From a beta proteobacterium L13 (lineage in GTDB: Bacteria > Pseudomonadota > Gammaproteobacteria > Burkholderiales > Chromobacteriaceae): DNA of 61,495 bases. The position numbers and the translations under genes were made by a program. The notes below the pieces were generated by a model. It was not told where the DNA came from. It was given only the letters and a program-made list of their open reading frames with translations, and did no database searches. The stretch's first letter is position 1; the number at the start of each line of letters is the position of its first letter. Shown in pieces: positions 16,023-26,934 of this stretch. The stretch lies in the NCBI GenBank assembly GCA_000335715.1, contig AMYZ01000023.1, forward strand, positions 1 to 61,495. The letters are read 5' to 3'.

Positions 16023-18020
16023 TTATTGTTTTTCCAGCTGCAGGATGGCGTCCAGCTCTTTGTCCACTTCGCGCATGCGGGCGTAGAGGCTTTCGGTCTG
16101 CGCCAGCATGCTGTCTACACGCTGCTTGCTGTCCTGCGAGGTGCTGGCCAGCTGGTGCAGCTTGCCTACCACCTGCGCCATCTCGCCGGCAAAGCCGCTG
16201 ACCTGGCTGCCCATGCCGCGCACGTCGCCGCCCACGTCGCGTACGCCGTTCATCACGTTGTCTACCGCGCCGCCGGTGGCGTCCAGGTTGGATTGCGTGG
16301 TGTTGGCCAGCTTGCGCACCTCGTCGGCTACCACGGCAAAGCCACGGCCGGCTTCGCCGGCACGGGCGGCTTCGATGGCGGCATTCAGCGCCAGCAGGTT
16401 GGTCTGCTCGGCGATCTTCTTGATCATTTGCATGACTTCGCCGATCTGCTGCGCGTCTTTTTCCAGCGCGCCGATGCGGCCGGTTACGCTGCTGGCGGTT
16501 TGCGCGCCCTGGTCTACTTCTTTACCGAAGCGGCTGATGTCCTGTTCGATGCTGCCCAGGTGTTCTACCAGCTGGGCAGTGGTATCGCGGAACAGCGGCA
16601 GGCTTTCCATCAGCTGGCCGGCAAAGGCTTTGTAACCGTTGAGCTCTTCGATGACGCGGCTCTTCATCTGCCCGGTCATGCGCGCGCGTTGCAGTTCGCG
16701 GCGGTAAAAGTAGTTCTTGAAGTTGGCGTAGTGCACCGCAAAGCGGTCGACAAAGTCGTCGCGGAAGGTGTCGCTGGCCGGGTAGAAGAAGATGGCGGTC
16801 AGTGTCTGGTTGATGTTGACGCCCAGCAGCTCGCCAAAGGTAGAAAAGCCGGCGGTGGGGATATCGCCGTATACGTTGGCGCGGGCCAGTGCGCTGGCGT
16901 TGTTGAGGCGGCGCAGGATGCAGTCGTTGAGGATGCCGCCCACCGGCTGCGGTTTGCCACGGCTGAACTGCTCGAAATCGCGCGCGGTGCGCTCGGCCAG
17001 GTCGACGCTGCGCAGCAGGAACAGCTGCTCGCCAAAGGCCAGGTCGCAGGCAAACTGCAGATAGCTTTCCTGCTCATTGATGGCCAATACCGAGCGCACA
17101 AAGATCTCGTCATTGATCTTGATGCCGAAACTGTGGCTTTGCAGCTTGGCCCCCAGCTCGCTGCGCTGGCAGCGAAAGTGCTGGCACAGCGCGTCCAGTA
17201 CATTGCGGATTTCGCCGCTGTTGCTATCGATCACCGAATACACACGGCGCAGTTCGGTACTGGCTTGGGCAATGGTAAAGCTGGTGCCGCTGTCTTCGAA
17301 GTTCTGGCTTTTGAAGATGCCGTAGCGGTAGGCGGGTGCCAGCTTGATGAAGGCGAACACCGCGTGGTCGTCGCGCACTTGCTGGCCGTCGTACAGCCGC
17401 GTCATGCTGAAATCCAGCGGGCCGCCGGCCGAGCCGCCCACAAACAAATAGGGCAGCTTGCCGGATTCGTACAGCGCCTCCATCAGGTAGCTTTCGCTGT
17501 TGGACAAGCCGTCTACCAGTGTCAGCACAAAGCCCTCGTCGTGGCGCATGGCAAACGGCAGGTTGATGCGGCCAACGTTGTCTTTCAGCTTGGCCAGGCG
17601 GTTTTCATGGCTCAGGGCGGGCTGGCCAGCCTTGATGTCTTCGCACACCAGCGGCACGGCCGTGACGTGCACATCGGACACCAGCGCGGCGTCAAACAGC
17701 TGGAATACCATGGTCTGCCACTGGCCATTGGCAGGCAGATACAGGGTGTCCTGGCGGCTGGCACTGCACAGCTCGCCGGCGGTGGTGGTCAGTACGACTT
17801 TGGCTTGTGGAAAGTGGCGCGCCACGCTGCGGCCAACTTGCTCCAGGTTGGCCGCAGGGTTCACATAACCCAGCACCAGCTTGATGCTGCCGCTGGCTTT
17901 GGCCAGCAAGGCTTGCTCGTAACCCTGGTTGTCGGTGCGCACGATGTGCATCAGCGCTGCCGCTGCGGCAGTGCTGGCGTTGTCGGCGACAGAAGAACGT
18001 TTCTTGTTGAAGAAAAACAT
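16023..18020 (-). CDS. Soluble chemoreceptor with FIST sensory domains
   Basis: 665 residues. The N-terminal half is a FIST_N/FIST_C sensor module (about 20-390; [33 protein letters not shown]). The C-terminal half is a methyl-accepting signalling domain with the hairpin tip [35 protein letters not shown]. There is no signal peptide or transmembrane segment, so it is a cytoplasmic receptor that would talk to a CheA/CheW complex. FIST domains are thought to sense small molecules such as amino acids. No chemotaxis genes lie next to it. Confidence 0.9.
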   Translation of the reverse strand: MFFFNKKRSSVADNASTAAAAALMHIVRTDNQGYEQALLAKASGSIKLVLGYVNPAANLEQVGRSVARHFPQAKVVLTTTAGELCSASRQDTLYLPANGQWQTMVFQLFDAALVSDVHVTAVPLVCEDIKAGQPALSHENRLAKLKDNVGRINLPFAMRHDEGFVLTLVDGLSNSESYLMEALYESGKLPYLFVGGSAGGPLDFSMTRLYDGQQVRDDHAVFAFIKLAPAYRYGIFKSQNFEDSGTSFTIAQASTELRRVYSVIDSNSGEIRNVLDALCQHFRCQRSELGAKLQSHSFGIKINDEIFVRSVLAINEQESYLQFACDLAFGEQLFLLRSVDLAERTARDFEQFSRGKPQPVGGILNDCILRRLNNASALARANVYGDIPTAGFSTFGELLGVNINQTLTAIFFYPASDTFRDDFVDRFAVHYANFKNYFYRRELQRARMTGQMKSRVIEELNGYKAFAGQLMESLPLFRDTTAQLVEHLGSIEQDISRFGKEVDQGAQTASSVTGRIGALEKDAQQIGEVMQMIKKIAEQTNLLALNAAIEAARAGEAGRGFAVVADEVRKLANTTQSNLDATGGAVDNVMNGVRDVGGDVRGMGSQVSGFAGEMAQVVGKLHQLASTSQDSKQRVDSMLAQTESLYARMREVDKELDAILQLEKQ

Positions 18021-18314
18021 GCGTGCTCCAGCGGTTGTCGTTGTGTATAGCCCAGGCCATGCCCGGCCATGATTCTAGTTTTTATAGATTATCCTGCCAT
18101 ACAGCTAAATAATCTCCATAAAAAATGCCACCTGTGTTGAGAAACATCAGGTGGCAAGCAAACTGCCCGCCGCGAGCGACCACGGCAAACAGGGGAGGAA
18201 GACGAATCACTGCGTGTACGGGCGGGCATCACCACGATGGCCCGCCAGCACGGTAAAGCTGGCTGCCACCCCGGCGGCAGTACCCGCAAGCCGGGGCATT
18301 TGAAGCCAAACCGT

Positions 18315-19829
<1,515 letters not shown>

Positions 19830-19878
19830 CTGTGTCTCCTTTGTGTTGGTGTCACCTCGCCGGGTGTAAACACCACAC

Positions 19879-19894
19879 TGCAGCTGCCGTGCCA
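19879..19894 (-). promoter_or_regulatory. Sigma-54 (-24/-12) promoter of the aldehyde dehydrogenase
   Basis: On the minus strand the sequence reads TGGCACGGCAGCTGCA, matching the consensus TGGCACG-N4-TTGCA with one mismatch and the exact GG/GC spacing. It lies 50 bases upstream of the dehydrogenase ATG. The divergent gene encodes a sigma-54 activator with an intact GAFTGA loop, which strongly supports the call. Confidence 0.85.
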
Positions 19895-20057
19895 GCTTGC
19901 GGCCATGCTGCAGCGCAGCTTTACTGCATCGCCCGCCCGTGCTGCAATCTGGTGCATGCATGTTGCATTGCAATAGACAAAGGATTTTTGGCGGGCTGCT
20001 TCGCCACGCCGCCAGCCCCACGCTCAGCCCTGCAGCCTGCCCCTGGCTGTGCCAGAC

Positions 20058-20087
20058 TGACACAGCTGTCGCAACACCGTGACACAG
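20058..20087. promoter_or_regulatory. Candidate activator binding sites
   Basis: Two copies of TGACACAG (20058-20065 and 20080-20087) repeat at a 22-base interval, about two helical turns, and between them TGTC-N10-GACA (20067-20084) forms an inverted repeat. They lie roughly 165-200 bases upstream of the -12/-24 promoter, a normal distance for enhancer-binding proteins, and directly before the activator gene. Confidence 0.5.
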
Positions 20088-20100
20088 TACGGAGAACACC

Positions 20101-21990
20101 ATGTCTACCCTGCCCTTGGCCGAAATCCGCCGCCGTTTTTTTGACGGTGACGAGCTACCGGAAAATAGCGTACCGCAGCCTATCCTGCACTCCTGGCGGC
20201 GCTGCCTGGGGCTGGGCCTGTCGGCGGCCAGACTGCGCCCGCCCGAGCGGCTGGATAGCCAGCGCCTGGCACATCGCCAGCAAGACAATGCCGACTGGCT
20301 GCAGCTGGCCAGGCCGGCAATCGATGCGCTGTTCGACAGCGTGGTAGACGAAGGGCACGTGGTGATTGTGGCCGACCGCGACGGCGTGATCCTGAACCAG
20401 ATGGGCCACCCGGCGTTTCTGGACCGCGCCGAACGCGTGGCGCTGCTACCGGGCATGGACTGGCGTGAAGACGTGCGCGGCACCAATGCCATCGGCACCG
20501 CGCTGGTCACCGGCAGCGCGGTACGCGTGCGCGGCAGCGAGCACTACTTGGAGCGCAACCGCCAGCTATCGTGCACCGCCAGCACCATCGTCGACCCGCA
20601 GGGGCAGATGCTGGGCGTGCTGGACGTATCCGGCCTGCCACGCAAGCTGGGCGAGGCGCAGCAGCTACAGGTGGTTACCGCGGTACGCCATATCGAGCAA
20701 CGCCTGTTCGACGAACATACCCGCAGCCTGCACGAGCTGCGCTTTGCCCCCGACCCGGCCACGCTGGCCACCCCGCGCTGCGCGCGGCTGGCGTTTGACG
20801 ACGATGGCGTGCTGCGTGCGGCCAACCGTGCGGCGCTAAGCCTGCTGGGGCTGGACTGGCACTGCCTGGGCCAGACCCGCTTTGCCGGGCTGTCCGGCCT
20901 GAGCATGGAGCACTGGCTGAGCCGCCACGGCAGCGGCGTGGCCTCGCTGCGCCACGGCGGGCAGCTGTACTCGGCCAGCCTGCTGCCCCCCAGACAAGCA
21001 GTGGCTCATCACGGCAGCGTCTTGCTGCATAGTGCGCCACCGGCTGCCAGCCCGCGCCGGCCTGCCGCAGGCGGGCAACACGAGCGTGCGAGCGACAAGG
21101 TTGGCCGCAAGCAGGACCTGGCCTTGCCACCGGACATGCTGGATACCGCGCGCCGCCTGCTGGAGGCGGATATTCCGGTTTTGGTGCTGGGCGAAACCGG
21201 CGCCGGCAAGGAGCGCTTTGTGCAGGCACTGCACGCAGCCAGCAGCCGCGCCGCCGCGCCGCTGGTAGCGGTAAACTGCGCCGCCATCCCGGAAGGGCTG
21301 ATCGAGTCGGAACTGTTTGGCTACGAAGAAGGCGCGTTTACCGGCGCGCGGCGCCAGGGGGCAAAGGGGCGTCTGCGCGAGGCCGACGGCGGCATACTGT
21401 TTCTGGATGAAATCGGCGACATGCCAATGAGCCTGCAGGCCAGGCTGCTGCGCGTGCTGCAAGAGCGCCTGGTGGTGCCGCTAGGCGGGGGGCCGGGGCA
21501 AAAAGTGGACGTGCGCATTGTGGCCGCCACCCACCGCCAGCTGGAACAGGAAGTGGCCGCCGGGCGCTTCCGCGCCGACCTCTACTACCGGCTGTGCCAC
21601 TACCCGCTAACGCTGCCACCGCTGCGCGAACGCGGCGACGTGGCGCAGATTGCGGCCAACCTTTTGCTCCAACACGGCAGCGCCGGGCGCGGCATTACCC
21701 TGTCACCGGCGCTGGCCGACTTTATCCGCCGCTACCCGTGGCCGGGTAACCTGCGCCAGCTGGATAACCTGCTGCGCACCCTGCTGGCGCTGGCCGACGA
21801 TGGCACGGTGCTGACCCCGGCACACCTGCCCGCCAGCCTGCGCGGCCAGGAAGAGACGCCACGCCACACGGCCAACACACTGCACAGCCTGCTTCAGCAG
21901 CACGGTGGCAACGCCAGCGCCGCCGCACGGGCGCTGGGCATCAGCCGCAGTACGTTTTACCGCCGGCTGCGCGAAGCCGGACCGACATGA
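20101..21990 (+). CDS. Sigma-54-dependent activator, AcoR-like
   Basis: 629-residue enhancer-binding protein. An N-terminal GAF-type sensor region (about 60-200), as in AcoR, precedes an AAA+ domain (about 340-560) with Walker [11 protein letters not shown], the sigma-54 contact loop GAFTGA and Walker [12 protein letters not shown]. The C-terminal Fis-type helix-turn-helix is [20 protein letters not shown]. The intact GAFTGA motif means it should act on sigma-54 polymerase. The ATG at 20101 has a GGAG site. Divergent from the aldehyde dehydrogenase gene, which is its likely target in response to acetoin, alcohol or aldehyde-type signals. Confidence 0.92.
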   Translation: MSTLPLAEIRRRFFDGDELPENSVPQPILHSWRRCLGLGLSAARLRPPERLDSQRLAHRQQDNADWLQLARPAIDALFDSVVDEGHVVIVADRDGVILNQMGHPAFLDRAERVALLPGMDWREDVRGTNAIGTALVTGSAVRVRGSEHYLERNRQLSCTASTIVDPQGQMLGVLDVSGLPRKLGEAQQLQVVTAVRHIEQRLFDEHTRSLHELRFAPDPATLATPRCARLAFDDDGVLRAANRAALSLLGLDWHCLGQTRFAGLSGLSMEHWLSRHGSGVASLRHGGQLYSASLLPPRQAVAHHGSVLLHSAPPAASPRRPAAGGQHERASDKVGRKQDLALPPDMLDTARRLLEADIPVLVLGETGAGKERFVQALHAASSRAAAPLVAVNCAAIPEGLIESELFGYEEGAFTGARRQGAKGRLREADGGILFLDEIGDMPMSLQARLLRVLQERLVVPLGGGPGQKVDVRIVAATHRQLEQEVAAGRFRADLYYRLCHYPLTLPPLRERGDVAQIAANLLLQHGSAGRGITLSPALADFIRRYPWPGNLRQLDNLLRTLLALADDGTVLTPAHLPASLRGQEETPRHTANTLHSLLQQHGGNASAAARALGISRSTFYRRLREAGPT

Positions 21991-21999
21991 GGCGGGGGG

Positions 22000-22710
22000 T
22001 TACCAGCCCATCTGTCTGGCAATCTCCGCCTTGAGTGCCACGCCCCAGCGCATCTGGCTGGCGATAAAGGCACGGGTAGGCTTGTCCAGCGCGGCCAGAT
22101 CGCTTGCCTGCCCTGCCGGCAGCGCAACGGTACGCGTGTAGAAATATTCCAGGTAGTCGCCATCGCGGCTTTCCATCACGCTGGTGGTCAACGCCAGCTG
22201 GGCCTCGCCACTGGCTTTGTCCACCGCCTTGCGGCCACTGACCTTCACGCAGCTTTGACGGTCGGTTTTCTTGCTGTCCAGCTGCTGCTGGTAAATCACC
22301 ACGTCTTCTTTGGCCTGGCTGGCATCACGGCAGCTGTCGCTGAGCGACGATAGCCAGATACGGTTGGACGGTGGCGATATCAGGGTTTGCAGATAGATCT
22401 GGTCGCCGCTTTGCGGGTCTTGCAGATCCAGCGCCGCGTCCGCCGTGGCGCCGTCCACATCACCACTGCCGACCTGGGTGACATCCGGTGCGAAGGTATT
22501 CACTTCGCTAATAACCCAGCTACCGGTAGGCAGGGTAACCAGCTTCTTGCCGACGGCAAATTGCTGCAGGGTATCGCCTATCAGAAAGTGCTTTTCAAAC
22601 TTCTGGCGGCGGGCCTGGCCACTTTCCAGCCAGCCAAAGGTCAATGGCTCGGCCAGCGCGTGGCCGCACAATACCAGCAGCAAGCTGGCCATCAGCGTTG
22701 TTTTCTTCAT
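22000..22710 (-). CDS. Hypothetical exported protein
   Basis: 236 residues with a clear Sec signal peptide (MKKTTLMASLLLVLCGHALA, cleavage after about residue 20), so likely periplasmic. No domain is recognised. It carries two Cys (SDSCRDA, RQSCVKV) that could form a disulfide, and a long mixed alpha/beta body. It converges with the activator gene, leaving 9 bases between stops. It may be transcribed separately from the roadblock operon to its right, being 69 bases downstream of it on the same strand. Confidence 0.7.
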   Translation of the reverse strand: MKKTTLMASLLLVLCGHALAEPLTFGWLESGQARRQKFEKHFLIGDTLQQFAVGKKLVTLPTGSWVISEVNTFAPDVTQVGSGDVDGATADAALDLQDPQSGDQIYLQTLISPPSNRIWLSSLSDSCRDASQAKEDVVIYQQQLDSKKTDRQSCVKVSGRKAVDKASGEAQLALTTSVMESRDGDYLEYFYTRTVALPAGQASDLAALDKPTRAFIASQMRWGVALKAEIARQMGW

Positions 22711-22779
22711 GGTGATCTCTATGCAATCCGTGGCCGCATGATAAACAGCTATGTTATTTATGCATAGAGCAACCGTGTG

Positions 22780-23142
22780 CTACAGGATTTCTTCCACGCT
22801 GCGTGCGGCGCGCTTGGCGTCCAGGAAGATCAGGCCCAGCTTGGCTTCCTTGCGTGCAATCACGGTCAGCACCGCATCGCGGCCGGCATAGCTCATCAGG
22901 ATGTAGCCGGCATCGCCCTTCACCATCACTTGTTCCAGCTCGCCGCGCGCCAGCTCGCGCGCGGTACGCTCGCCCAGCGACAGCATGGCGGCGGCCATGG
23001 CGCCGACTCGGTCTTCGTCGACGCCTTGTGGTAGCAGCGCCGCCATGGTGAGGCCATCGGCCGAGATGATGGCGGAGGCTTCGATATCAGCCGAGGCGCC
23101 ATTAAGGTCGCTAAGAATGGATTTGAGCAGTTGTTCGCGCAT
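22780..23142 (-). CDS. Roadblock/LC7 domain protein (MglB-like)
   Basis: 120-residue single-domain roadblock/LC7 protein: IEASAIISADGLTMAALLPQGVDEDRVGAMAAAMLSLGERTARELARGELEQVMVKGDAGYILM is the characteristic pattern. Such proteins are GTPase-activating or localising partners of MglA-type small GTPases, and an MglA-like GTPase is encoded two genes upstream. Last gene of a six-gene minus-strand operon (27705 to 22780). Cytoplasmic. Confidence 0.88.
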   Translation of the reverse strand: MREQLLKSILSDLNGASADIEASAIISADGLTMAALLPQGVDEDRVGAMAAAMLSLGERTARELARGELEQVMVKGDAGYILMSYAGRDAVLTVIARKEAKLGLIFLDAKRAARSVEEIL

Positions 23143-23164
23143 GGTGGTGGTTTCCGGTAATCGT

Positions 23165-23800
23165 TCAGGCGTAACGGCGGCACAGCGCCTCGGTCATGGC
23201 AACAAAGGCGTTATCGCCCAGTCGGGGTTGGCCGCCAATCACCAGTACAAACGACTGGCGGCCCAGATACAGCGGGTGAAAACTCAGCTCGGCATGAGCG
23301 GCAGGGTCGATCAGTGCCCAGGCCTGGGCCCCCAGCCCCAGGTTCTGGTTCAGCAAGCGGGCGTGACGGCGGCCCAGGCTGATGATGTCGCCGGCCAGCG
23401 CGGCGATCTGCTCCGCGGCCTCGTGGCGAAAACCGGCCGTGGCGTAGTACAGGCCATTATCGTCGGCCAGCAACGCACGACCTTCACCGGATAAGGCGGC
23501 CAACAAGGCCGGCAGGCGGCTTTCCAGGCTACCGGCCGGCTCGCTGCGGCCAGTCAGGCTACCGCTGACAAAGCCCAGGCGCTGCAAACGGTACAGCACG
23601 GCCAGCGCTTGCGCCGGGCTCTCTGTCGCACTCCACTCCTGCAGCCTGGCCTCGGTCAGCGCCAGCTCGCCACCGTGTTGCAGCAGCTGCAGCAACAGCT
23701 GCCGGTCGCTGCCTTCGTCGCGCGTACTCACCGCGTACCAGGCGCCCGCAGGGGTGAGCTCGGCGTAGAGTGCGCCATTCAGGCTGAGCGTGCTGTCCAT
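23165..23800 (-). CDS. Hypothetical protein of the GTPase/roadblock operon
   Basis: 211 residues, soluble. I see no firm domain. The N-terminal part may be a small winged-helix-like fold (LLQLLQHGGELALTEARLQEW). The C-terminal part (RALLADDNGLYYATAGFRHEAAEQIAALAGDIISL) has the rhythm of a roadblock/LC7 domain, which would make it a second partner for the GTPase. The gene starts 4 bases after the GTPase stop and ends 22 bases before the roadblock gene, so it belongs to the same operon. Confidence 0.65.
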   Translation of the reverse strand: MDSTLSLNGALYAELTPAGAWYAVSTRDEGSDRQLLLQLLQHGGELALTEARLQEWSATESPAQALAVLYRLQRLGFVSGSLTGRSEPAGSLESRLPALLAALSGEGRALLADDNGLYYATAGFRHEAAEQIAALAGDIISLGRRHARLLNQNLGLGAQAWALIDPAAHAELSFHPLYLGRQSFVLVIGGQPRLGDNAFVAMTEALCRRYA

Positions 23801-23804
23801 GGCC

Positions 23805-24347
23805 TTAGCCCTCCAGCCCCGGGTCGATGGAATACAGCAGCGCGCACACCAGCGTCTTGATGTCTTCGCGGTTGCGCGCGTCTACCTCGAAAATCGGCGG
23901 GCGCAGGCCCAGCGTTTCCAGGATATCGGCGTAGTGGGCGGTAGTCGGCGTGGTGGCCAGGTCGGTCTTGGTAATGCCCACCACCAGTGGCGCGTCCTGC
24001 AGCAGCTTGTCGAAAGCCTTCAGGAAAAACTGCAGGTCGCGTATGGGGTGCGGCCGGGTGTTGTCCAGCAGCAGGATCAGCCCGATACCGCCCTGGCTGA
24101 GGATGTCCCACATGAAATCGAAGCGCTCCTGCCCCGGGGTGCCGTACAGGTGCACCTTGGTGTCGTCGTCCAGCATCAGCACACCGTAGTCCAGCGCCAC
24201 GGTAGTGTGGCCTTTGCGGTCCAGCGTCATGTCCGAGGCGGTGGCGTCGGTGGTCACCGGCGGGATATCCGACAGGCTGGCGATGGCCGTGGTCTTGCCA
24301 GCGCCTACCGGGCCGGCAAACAGGATTTTGTTGTCACTGGGTCGCAT
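23805..24347 (-). CDS. MglA-like small Ras-type GTPase
   Basis: 180 residues. GTP-binding motifs are complete: P-loop AGPVGAGKTT (11-20), switch region around Thr33-Ser38, G3 GTPGQERF (69-76) and a G4-like TKTD (126-129) in place of NKxD. The PGQE motif is typical of MglA and related prokaryotic Ras-like GTPases that set cell polarity or scaffold signalling. Start at the ATG 24347 (AGGTG upstream); a GTG at 24356 directly after the previous stop is the alternative. A roadblock protein, its usual partner, is encoded two genes downstream. Confidence 0.88.
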   Translation of the reverse strand: MRPSDNKILFAGPVGAGKTTAIASLSDIPPVTTDATASDMTLDRKGHTTVALDYGVLMLDDDTKVHLYGTPGQERFDFMWDILSQGGIGLILLLDNTRPHPIRDLQFFLKAFDKLLQDAPLVVGITKTDLATTPTTAHYADILETLGLRPPIFEVDARNREDIKTLVCALLYSIDPGLEG

Positions 24348-24356
24348 GCAAAGCAC

Positions 24357-25493
24357 CTACAGGTTCTTGATCCGCCCCAGCAAACGCGACAGCAAGCTCT
24401 GTCGGGCCGGGGGCAAGGGGGCGGGAGCCGGAGTCGTCGGCCGGGTAGCGGCAGAGGCCGCCTCGTTTGCCTTGCCTACTTGTTCCAGCAGGCCCAGCGC
24501 ATGGCTGGCAGCAATGAAATTACACAGCTGGCCCGGCTCCATCTTGAGCAGGCTCACCGCCACACGCAGGCTGGTGGGCGTGCGCGACCACAGGCCGGCA
24601 ATGCGCAGCGCGCCGGGCAAGGGCGCCAGGCGGGTCAGGTTGGGCCACTGGCGCAGGCGTAGCGGGGTATCCGGGTCTATGCCGGCCAGCAAGCGGCCAC
24701 GGCAGCTCCACAGCGCTACCTGCCATAGCAAGGTAGACAAGGGCAGGCGTAGCATGGGTTCTTCCCCGCTCTGGCTAGACAGTGCCTCGGCGCCCAAGCG
24801 CAGGCCATTCAGCTCGCACAGCTGCTGCACGCTGGACAGCGTGGTGTACAGCGCTACCTGCCCCTGCACCGGGTCTACCGTGGCAAACAGGCGCTGCTCG
24901 CAGTGCAGCTGCTGCGGCTGTTTCTGGCGTGCCGCCACCACCAGCAGGCCGTAAATGGTGCCGGCAGGGTGAAAACGCTGCAGGGTACGGCGCTGGCTAC
25001 TGCGCACCACCGGGGGCGCAGCGCCCGGCATGGCCAGCGAAGGCGGAACGGCCTGGGCCGGCGCGGGTTGCGGCGGCGGGCTGGCTACCGGCGGTGCGAC
25101 AGGGGCGGCCACAGCGACGGCAGGCGCCGCAGGCGGGGCCGCCACGCTGGCTGCTTGGCCGGGTGCGGCCAACAGCTGGCGCAGTAGCGGAAACAGCTTC
25201 TCCATGCGCACCGGCTTTACCATCTGCAAGGCCGGGGCATTGTCGCTGGGGTAAGCCGTGACAATCAGCGCGGGCAGTGCCGGGTACTGCTGGCGATATT
25301 GCTGCCAAACCTTCCAGCCGCTGGCGCTATCGACATCTACAATGGCCACCTGCGGTGTGGCCGGGTGGTCACTGGCCAGGCGGTAGCGGTGCAGGGAGTG
25401 CAGGCGGAACGCCATGCGAAAGAGCGCCAGTTTGCGCTCGTCCATACCGGCGGTGAGTACGGTAATCGGCTCAGCCGGCGTGCTGACAGACAT
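24357..25493 (-). CDS. Receiver-like domain protein with Pro/Ala linker
   Basis: 378 residues. Residues about 8-110 resemble a CheY-type receiver: acidic pair Asp18-Glu19, candidate phospho-acceptor Asp53 (or Asp55) in AIVDVDSASG, Thr79 in IVTAYPS, and Lys93-Pro94. A long Ala/Pro/Val linker (about 115-165) leads to an unrecognised C-terminal region (about 180-350), then a basic tail. The ATG at 25493 has an ideal GGAGG site and overlaps the preceding gene by 23 bases. It may receive a signal for the GTPase encoded next. No histidine kinase is in the operon. Confidence 0.65.
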   Translation of the reverse strand: MSVSTPAEPITVLTAGMDERKLALFRMAFRLHSLHRYRLASDHPATPQVAIVDVDSASGWKVWQQYRQQYPALPALIVTAYPSDNAPALQMVKPVRMEKLFPLLRQLLAAPGQAASVAAPPAAPAVAVAAPVAPPVASPPPQPAPAQAVPPSLAMPGAAPPVVRSSQRRTLQRFHPAGTIYGLLVVAARQKQPQQLHCEQRLFATVDPVQGQVALYTTLSSVQQLCELNGLRLGAEALSSQSGEEPMLRLPLSTLLWQVALWSCRGRLLAGIDPDTPLRLRQWPNLTRLAPLPGALRIAGLWSRTPTSLRVAVSLLKMEPGQLCNFIAASHALGLLEQVGKANEAASAATRPTTPAPAPLPPARQSLLSRLLGRIKNL

Positions 25494-26931
25494 CGTCGTC
25501 CTCCAGATGGGTGCCCAGCGGGTCATCCAGTTTCAGTAATTGGCGCAGCTGCCCCAGGCGGCCAGCGATCTCGTGCGGCGGCCGGCCCAGCGTCTGGCGC
25601 AGGTGCTGTAACAGCGCGCGCAAATGGTCGGCCGCCTCCAGCCGCTGGTACAGGTCCAGCAGCAGCGGGTAGAGGCGCACGTCGGACGGGTTGGCAAACA
25701 CGGCTTGCTCCAGCACTGCCAGCGCCTGCTCGGTCTGGCCGTAATCCAGATAGGCGTCGGCCTCGGCCAGCGCATCGTGCCGGGCCTCGGTGGCCGGGGC
25801 GGCAACCGTCACGCTCACCAGGGGCAGGCCGCTTCCTGCGCTGGGGCTGGCCGGCACAAAGCCCCACTCGCGCCCCAGCGCTTCCAGGCGCGCCGCGTCG
25901 GCGCCGCTGGCCAGCACGTCCAGTACCGGGTGGCGACCCAGGGCAAAACCCATGCGCAGCAAACGCTCGCGCAGGGCGGCACCATGCTCGCCCAGCAGCA
26001 CAAAGCTTTGCCACAGGCGGCGGGTAAAGCCGGCCAGGTCGGCCTGGCGGTAATACAGATGCAGAATGTCCATCAGCGGCGTCAGCGGGTGGCGCGTCTG
26101 CACCAGCAGGGCTTCCAGCGTGCCGATGGCGGTAGCGGTTTCGCCTTGCTGCTGCAGAATGCGTACCCCCTGACGGGCGGGCATCAGGTGGCAAATGGCC
26201 AGGAGCTCGTGCGCGTTCAGCGCGGCCAGCGGCTGGCTGCCGCACACCAGCTGCACGCTGCCATCCCCCACCGCATCGGCCTGGCCAGCAGGCTGTGCCA
26301 CCAGCGGGGAAGCACCGGCCGGCCGGCGCAGGCCGATGCGGCGGCTGACGGTAGCGATATCCCAGCCCAGGGTATCTTCGGCAAACACGCGCAGCGCCAG
26401 GTTGTCGGGGTCGATACGCAGGCCTTCTACCACGGCCTGCGCGGTGTCGGCCTCGGTCATGATGCCCAGTGCGGCCAACCTGTGCAGTATCTCGGTAAAG
26501 TCGTCGATGGCGTGCAGGCGCAGGTACAGGCCCAGCAGGCGCGCCAGCTCGCGGCTGGCGGGCGGGTTCTGGTCTACGTAGCTGCGCAGCAGCGCGGCGG
26601 CACGGTCCAGGTAGCCGAACTGCAGGTAAACGTCGGCCTCGGTCAGCAGGTCGGTATCGGCCACACCGATTTCCAGCTGCAGCTCGTCGGCGCTTGCCGC
26701 TTCACTGGCCACTGCCGCGGCGGGCGTCAGCGGGGGGGCACTGTCACTGGCAGCTGGCGTAGCCAGCGGTGCGTCAGGGTTGGCCGCAGGCTGCGGGCGC
26801 AGGATTTTCAGCGGCGGCAGCTGGCTGGCTGGGGGCGGGCTGGCCCGACGCTGACGCAGCGCCAGCAGCACACCCAGCAAGACAGCGGGGCTGGCGGCCA
26901 GCAGCAGCGTGAAATCGTCCGGCAGCAACAT
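25471..26931 (-). CDS. FimV-like TPR protein with N-terminal membrane anchor
   Basis: 486 residues. A single N-terminal hydrophobic segment (about 8-25) is followed by a basic/Pro-rich stretch and then TPR-like helical pairs, for example LTEADVYLQFGYLDRAAALLRSYVDQNP and ALAEADAYLDYGQTEQALAVLEQAVFANPSDVRLYPLLLDLYQRL. These closely resemble the C-terminal TPR region of FimV, the polar hub for type IV pili and chemotaxis-like signalling in Pseudomonas. It starts 3 bases after the upstream stop, second in the operon. The residues between the TPR blocks (about 180-330) are not recognised. Confidence 0.72.
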   Translation of the reverse strand: MLLPDDFTLLLAASPAVLLGVLLALRQRRASPPPASQLPPLKILRPQPAANPDAPLATPAASDSAPPLTPAAAVASEAASADELQLEIGVADTDLLTEADVYLQFGYLDRAAALLRSYVDQNPPASRELARLLGLYLRLHAIDDFTEILHRLAALGIMTEADTAQAVVEGLRIDPDNLALRVFAEDTLGWDIATVSRRIGLRRPAGASPLVAQPAGQADAVGDGSVQLVCGSQPLAALNAHELLAICHLMPARQGVRILQQQGETATAIGTLEALLVQTRHPLTPLMDILHLYYRQADLAGFTRRLWQSFVLLGEHGAALRERLLRMGFALGRHPVLDVLASGADAARLEALGREWGFVPASPSAGSGLPLVSVTVAAPATEARHDALAEADAYLDYGQTEQALAVLEQAVFANPSDVRLYPLLLDLYQRLEAADHLRALLQHLRQTLGRPPHEIAGRLGQLRQLLKLDDPLGTHLEDDDVCQHAG

Positions 26932-26934
26932 GGC

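Noticed and set aside
15408-18050. 880-codon open frame opposite the FIST chemoreceptor
   Set aside because: Antisense shadow; its amino-acid pattern is low in recognisable motifs and it spans two real genes and two terminators.
19830-20510. Extended N-terminus of the aldehyde dehydrogenase
   Set aside because: It would cross the sigma-54 promoter and the divergent activator gene; the domain and its ribosome-binding site begin at 19829.
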